A stretch of DNA of 64,000 bases from Pseudomonas sivasensis. Its GTDB lineage: Bacteria; Pseudomonadota; Gammaproteobacteria; Pseudomonadales; Pseudomonadaceae. Shown here piece after piece: positions 62,301 through 64,000 of this stretch. The translations under genes were made by a program, and so were the position numbers. The stretch is taken from NCBI RefSeq assembly GCF_013778505.1, contig NZ_JAAOWU010000016.1, positions 109,921 to 173,920 on the forward strand, read 5' to 3'. The notes under the pieces are model-generated. The model saw nothing but the letters and a program-made list of their open reading frames with translations. It ran no database searches and had not been told where the DNA came from. Every line of letters starts with the position of its first letter. Positions within the stretch are counted from its first letter, which is position 1.

Positions 62301-64000
62301 GATTGACTTGACCGTGACGGATGCCGATAAGGGCAGCTCGCACGATGCTGCAACGCCGGATGTGACTCTGGTCAACGACCTGCCGACCATCGAAGTAACC
62401 GCGAATCCGTTGGTTGAAGACGCTGTCAGCAAAGACACTGTGGCGGGCTCGTTCACCGTGGGTGACGAAGAAACCCCGGTTGCAAACCTGGTGGTCACCT
62501 TCACCGGCGACAGCAATAAAGACGGTTACTACGCCATCGTTGGCAACAACGTTGTCCTGACTCAGGCCGGTGCTGACTTCGTTAACGCGGGCAACAAATT
62601 GCCAGCGTTCGATCTGACCGTGACTGATGCAGACAAAGGCAGCGCAACTGCCGCCGCTACTCCGGACGTGACGCTGGTCAACGACCTGCCGACCATCGAA
62701 GTAACCGCCAATCCGTTGGTTGAAGACGCTGTCAGCAAAGACACCGTGGCGGGCTCGTTCACCGTGGGTGACGAAGAAACCCCAGTTGCCGATTTGAAAG
62801 TCACCTTCACCGGTGACAGCAATAAAGACGGTTACTACGCCATCGTTGGCAACAACGTTGTCTTGACTCAGGCCGGTGCTGACTTCGTTAACGCGGGCAA
62901 CAAATTGCCAGCGTTCGATCTGACCGTGACTGATGCTGACAAAGGCAGCGCAACTGCCGCCGCTACCCCGGACGTGACGCTGGTCAACGACCTGCCGACC
63001 ATCGAAGTAACCGCCAATCCGTTGGTTGAAGATGCTGTCAGCAAAGACACCGTGGCGGGCTCGTTCACCGTGGGTGACGAAGAAACCCCAGTTGCAAACC
63101 TGGTGGTCACCTTCACCGGCGACAGCAATAAAGACGGTTACTACGCCATCGTTGGCAACAACGTTGTCTTGACTCAGGCCGGTGCTGACTTCGTTAACGC
63201 GGGCAACAAATTGCCAGCGTTTGACCTGACCGTGACTGATGCCGACAAGGGCAGCGCAACCGCCGCCGCTACTCCGGACGTGACGCTGGTCAACGACCTG
63301 CCGACCATCGAAGTAACCGCGAATCCGTTGGTTGAAGACGCTGTCAGCAAAGACACTGTGGCGGGCTCGTTCACCGTGGGTGACGAAGAAACCCCAGTTG
63401 CCGATTTGAAAGTCACCTTCACCGGTGACAGCAATAAAGACGGTTACTACGCCATCGTTGGCAACAACGTTGTCTTGACTCAGGCCGGTGCTGACTTCGT
63501 TAACGCGGGCAACAAATTGCCAGCGTTCGATCTGACCGTGACTGATGCTGACAAAGGCAGCGCAACCGCCGCCGCTACTCCGGATGTGACGCTGGTCAAC
63601 GACCTGCCAACCATCGAAGTAACCGCCAATCCGTTGGTTGAAGACGCTGTCAGCAAAGACACCGTGGCGGGTTCGTTCACCGTGGGTGACGAAGAAACCC
63701 CGGTTGCAAACCTGGTGGTCACCTTCACCGGCGACAGCAATAAAGACGGTTACTACGCCATCGTTGGCAACAACGTTGTCCTGACTCAGGCCGGTGCTGA
63801 CTTCGTTAACGCGGGCAACAAATTGCCAGCGTTCGATCTGACCGTGACTGATGCAGACAAAGGCAGCGCAACTGCCGCCGCTACTCCGGACGTGACGCTG
63901 GTCAACGACCTGCCGACCATCGAAGTAACCGCCAATCCGTTGGTTGAAGACGCTGTCAGCAAAGACACCGTGGCGGGCTCGTTCACCGTGGGTGACGAAG
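53302..64000 (+). CDS. lapA: Giant LapA-type type I secreted adhesin (N-terminal 3,566 residues; continues beyond window)
   Basis: The open frame runs from ATG 53302 to the window end without a stop. Residues 1 to ~125 are the retention module (MSSVAVVKSIVGQVFAVSPE, VDTGASGAVSLELADGRVID) with the LapG-type site T106-A-A-G109. Two Ig-like repeats of the classic LapA type follow (VTLTATPSVNEGGQIVYTA, about 167-370), a VCBS-like unit (371-468), then 13 cadherin-like 102-residue repeats (469-1794). Next are a PA14-like domain (about 1937-2090), several VNDAP-type units, a jelly-roll-like domain (about 2639-2813), and a second 102-residue array from ~2922. The RTX/secretion signal should lie downstream. 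The name could equally be MapA-type; the partner genes are lapEBC. Confidence 0.92.
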   Translation, partial: MSSVAVVKSIVGQVFAVSPEGIRRLLVEGDRLFAGEQVDTGASGAVSLELADGRVIDLGRDTQWSANAPDSVTDLSAATAQAAPSVAELQQAIAAGADPTQDLEATAAGPTSAGADGAAGGGHSFVVLEATAGVVDPTIGYPTTGLNAGDAVGTTQTGADNNGVDPRNVTITLTATPSITEAGGVVVYTVFITQAPTSDLTVTLSNGLSVVIAAGQTSGVLNVTFAGNDTPYLDASSISATIAGTSGGGNLIITTDPAPAVTQIADTIDTTTVTLTATPSVNEGGQIVYTATVTNAAQTDVVIKLSNDLTITIEAGKTTGTVTADTPANLADGKNLAVSVTITEATGGNYENLAINPEPATSTVVAVDDPSVLVADTNTIVEDSVATGNVLSNDSDIDNQLAVATFKVGNTTYNAGQTADIQGIGSITIGADGAYVFTPVKDYSGEVPQIEYTTNTGSSSTLTITITPVNDAPLIDVTGTTLVENTAVAGSVAGTFVISDAETPAGQLTVTFTGDNNKDGYYAIVDNTVVLTQKGADYVNAGNQLPKIDLTVTDPEGLNSNAAGQPTVTLVNDVPVIEITANTIVEETAAAGTVAGTFVAKDEETPRDGLTISFTAGSNADGYYAISGNNVVLTEKGADFVNAGNQLPKIDLTVTDPEGLNSTGTGQPTVTLVNDVPVIAVTPTTIIENTAEAGTVAGTFVAKDEETPRENLNISFTAGTNADGYYAISGNNVVLTEKGADFVNAGNQLPKIDLTVTDVEGLNSTGTGQPTVTLVNDVPVIAVTPTTIVENTAEAGTVAGTFLAKDEETPRENLNISFTAGTNADGYYAISGNNVVLTEKGADFVNAGNQLPKIDLTVTDVEGLNSTGTGQPTVTLVNDVPVIAVTPTTIIENTAEAGTVAGTFVAKDEETPRDGLTISFTAGTNADGYYAISGNNVVLTEKGADFVNAGNQLPKIDLTVTDVEGLNSTGTGQPTVTLVNDVPVIAVTPTTIIENTAEAGTVAGTFVAKDEETPRENLNISFTAGTNADGYYAISGNNVVLTEKGADFVNAGNQLPKIDLTVTDVEGLNSTGTGQPTVTLVNDVPVIAVTPTTIVENTAEAGTVAGTFIAKDEETPRDGLTISFTAGTNADGYYAISGNNVVLTEKGADFVNAGNQLPKIDLTVTDVEGLNSTGTGQPTVTLVNDVPVIAVTPTTIVENTAEAGTVAGTFVAKDEETPRENLNISFTAGTNADGYYAISGNNVVLTEKGADFVNAGNQLPKIDLTVTDVEGLNSTGTGQPTVTLVNDVPVIAVTPTTIVENTAEAGTVAGTFVAKDEETPRENLNISFTAGTNADGYYAISGNNVVLTEKGADFVNAGNQLPKIDLTVTDVEGLNSTGTGQPTVTLVNDVPVIAVTPTTIVENTAEAGTVAGTFVAKDEETPRENLNISFTAGTNADGYYAISGNNVVLTEKGADFVNAGNQLPKIDLTVTDVEGLNSTGTGQPTVTLVNDVPVIAVTPTTIVENTAEAGTVAGTFVAKDEETPRDGLTISFTAGTNADGYYAISGNNVVLTEKGADFVNAGNQLPKIDLTVTDVEGLNSTGTGQPTVTLVNDVPVIAVTPTTIVENTAEAGTVAGTFVAKDEETPRDGLTISFTAGTNADGYYAISGNNVVLTEKGADFVNAGNQLPKIDLTVTDVEGLNSTGTGQPTVTLVNDVPLIDITPTTIVENTAEVGTVAGTFNARDEESPRESLTISFTAGTNADGYYSLSGNNVVLTQKGADFVNAGNQLPKIDLTVTDPEGLNSHNTGQPAVTLVDDTPTAVDGRIEGNEDTSIELTWATFGVQDEDSTSPAVVFTSLPAGSIEYKVDGEWVKLTTADLKTDTSAGKAFTQADFDAHNVRYTPADNESGDNSFGNTGVGNKQGDYTELKFQATDGNSYSDTKTITVDIHPVTDVPVLTVGQVPTGLTIQTWTGSNLPGELGTNGQGVTQSSTLIKVINAQTADSAASTGVTSNVSNGNVAEGTATKVSGLVYLEAGKSYTFTGSADDSLAITVGGKLVASETWSQGSGINGSSYTPTESGYYTLDIYHYNQNGPGNYDVNVSINNGSSVSLGNSGLQTYTSAAALEAAGMVLGDSHVVNGEGYYTGNVYNHGLEDTAIKIAPITATFVDTDGSESHKVEISGLPEGSVLTDGTTGHSIISTGANTLYDVSTWNLSTLTVTPFKDSTASFDLTVKATAKELSTGVEEVSTGKISVVVTAVNDAPVLGNGSTNAFGDTYIEGKPGGYVAANLTITDVDNSTLQSAKVTLVNHLADDVLIADVSNTKITVSYDKDTGVLTLSGEATKAEYQEVLRSVHFASESEDPSPANRNLTITVNDGQADSAPVTSVIYVVPVNDAPVISFDSTKFVEQKGAVALVENLSITDVDNKTFSKVVVTVDHLVSGDLLSNADVLKALAVAGITITESGSAADGKIVYTLTSNSPAGNSAADFTKLVEAITFQAPGNNPVGTDRTVTIDVTDIGGGNLDREPPETSSATGKVTVELFNDAPTATATSAGADEDHAATIVLSGADVDGSVAQFVITTLPENGKLYSDASLTTELKVGDSVPAGADGKASVYFSPTADWSGNTALTFTAVDNAGKASVETTAPVTIAPVTDTPHLGLLGGGVVSAINFDSAPIGGSWSVVAVGDANNAAGTNPNTQWQTGNADGKVEIGQSSIYGVETPGNSQVIELEKNAGDDASLYTIIKAEGGTAYTISVDYSPRAGAENSSVIDVFWGGVKVGTLDTTVVGMKTYTFTVPVTADGDAKLEFKAPAGDTNNSLGGVLDNISVTQVLNTGLEDHAIKLSAIDAYATDKDGSETLKLEISGIPEGATISDGTPGHSFTATADVQSIDISTWNKGTLVYNPVPNANGLVNLTVTATAQDGDAAPKSESITLPINVIAVNDLPVIDVVANPLVEGSVAEGTVAGTFTVSDVETPIADLKVTFTGDSNKDGYYTLLGNAVVLTLAGANFVNAGNKLPAIDLTVTDADKGSSHDAATPDVTLVNDLPTIEVTANPLVEDAVSKDTVAGSFTVGDEETPVANLVVTFTGDSNKDGYYAIVGNNVVLTQAGADFVNAGNKLPAFDLTVTDADKGSATAAATPDVTLVNDLPTIEVTANPLVEDAVSKDTVAGSFTVGDEETPVADLKVTFTGDSNKDGYYAIVGNNVVLTQAGADFVNAGNKLPAFDLTVTDADKGSATAAATPDVTLVNDLPTIEVTANPLVEDAVSKDTVAGSFTVGDEETPVANLVVTFTGDSNKDGYYAIVGNNVVLTQAGADFVNAGNKLPAFDLTVTDADKGSATAAATPDVTLVNDLPTIEVTANPLVEDAVSKDTVAGSFTVGDEETPVADLKVTFTGDSNKDGYYAIVGNNVVLTQAGADFVNAGNKLPAFDLTVTDADKGSATAAATPDVTLVNDLPTIEVTANPLVEDAVSKDTVAGSFTVGDEETPVANLVVTFTGDSNKDGYYAIVGNNVVLTQAGADFVNAGNKLPAFDLTVTDADKGSATAAATPDVTLVNDLPTIEVTANPLVEDAVSKDTVAGSFTVGDE
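53617..53628 (+). other. Predicted LapG cleavage site (TAAG) in the retention module
   Basis: Codons 106-109 encode T-A-A-G in EATAAGPTSAG, the position (about residue 107) and motif cut by the periplasmic protease LapG in P. fluorescens LapA. Cleavage between the two alanines would release the adhesin from the surface. Confidence 0.8.
54705..58682 (+). repeat. Tandem array A: 13 units of 306 bases (102 residues)
   Basis: The GGTTAACGA/GGTCAACGA landmark recurs at 54705, 55011, 55317, 55623, 55929, 56235, 56541, 56847, 57153, 57459, 57765, 58071 and 58377, exactly 306 bases apart, ending at 58683. Internal units are nearly identical and mainly differ between DGLTISF and ENLNISF versions. The first and last units are diverged caps. 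Confidence 0.95.
58683..62063 (+). other. Non-array centre of the adhesin with two candidate ligand-binding domains
   Basis: A PA14-like domain (59120-59560; GSADDSLAITVGGKLVASET, SGYYTLDIYHYNQNGPGNYD) and a jelly-roll/DUF642-like domain (61217-61738; NPNTQWQTGNADGKVEIGQS, VIDVFWGGVKVGTLDT) are each followed by a related unit starting GLEDTAIK (59697) or GLEDHAIK (61747). Between them lie cadherin-like VNDAPV units. Confidence 0.7.
62064..64000 (+). repeat. Tandem array B: at least 6 units of 306 bases, runs off the window
   Basis: Unit boundaries at 62064, 62370, 62676, 62982, 63288, 63594 and 63900, all 306 bases apart. Units alternate strictly between ADLKVTFTGDSNKDG and ANLVVTFTGDSNKDG, so the true repeat is a 612-base dimer. 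The array continues beyond the window. Confidence 0.95.

Overview
The window is chromosomal DNA from a fluorescent pseudomonad, most likely the Pseudomonas fluorescens complex. Evidence: high GC with many TTG/GTG starts; a rimA-rimB-rimK operon; a lapEBC secretion operon divergent from a giant LapA-type adhesin; and many scattered copies of the short palindrome (core TGTGGGAGGGGGCTTGC) typical of this group, several arranged as inverted pairs (REPIN-like). No phage, IS or CRISPR is visible. The calls rest on reading the sequence and remembered family features; no database search was run.

Layout. 0-4 kb: end of an aldo/keto reductase, then tauABCD (taurine uptake and desulfonation). 4-9 kb: gshA, a hotdog thioesterase and tex. 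9-18 kb: ompR-envZ, rimABK, hslR, an LpxT-like PAP2 enzyme, hslO and pckA; the set tex/ompR/envZ/hslR/hslO/pckA, with yrfG and nudE at 29-31 kb, recalls a conserved enterobacterial neighbourhood. 18-24 kb: less characterised genes (EamA permease, membrane DUF1493 protein, secreted DUF2135-TPR protein, RecQ-like helicase, thioesterase, glycine-zipper protein). 24-29 kb: YdeP-type molybdopterin oxidoreductase with fdhD and a LysR regulator, then kbp. 29-35 kb: yrfG, nudE-cysQ, a thioesterase and dctBD. 35-39 kb: rmlBACD for dTDP-L-rhamnose, each gene overlapping the next by 4 bases. 39-47 kb: a decayed phosphotransferase/aminotransferase pseudogene, aguA, a small protein, a TonB-dependent siderophore receptor, an OprD porin and an M48 membrane peptidase. 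47-64 kb: tRNA-Thr(TGT), lapC-lapB-lapE, and divergently the first 3,566 codons of the adhesin, which runs off the window.

How the genes work together. Two systems are linked to cyclic-di-GMP: rimABK (an EAL protein, a protease and the ribosomal S6 glutamate ligase) and the Lap adhesin, whose N-terminal TAAG site is the type cut by LapG under LapD control. lapD and lapG are not beside lapC here. rmlBACD feeds surface polysaccharide. tau, aguA, dctBD and oprD are nutrient-scavenging functions.

Most noteworthy: the adhesin has two tandem arrays with the same exact 306-base period (13 units, and at least 6 more), the second built from an alternating 612-base dimer. Between the arrays lie a PA14-like and a jelly-roll-like domain, each followed by a copy of the same accessory domain. 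Also notable are a promoter-plus-terminator cassette in the oprD leader that could make a short RNA, an orphan plus-strand terminator near 24.5 kb, and the multiply broken pseudogene at 39 kb.
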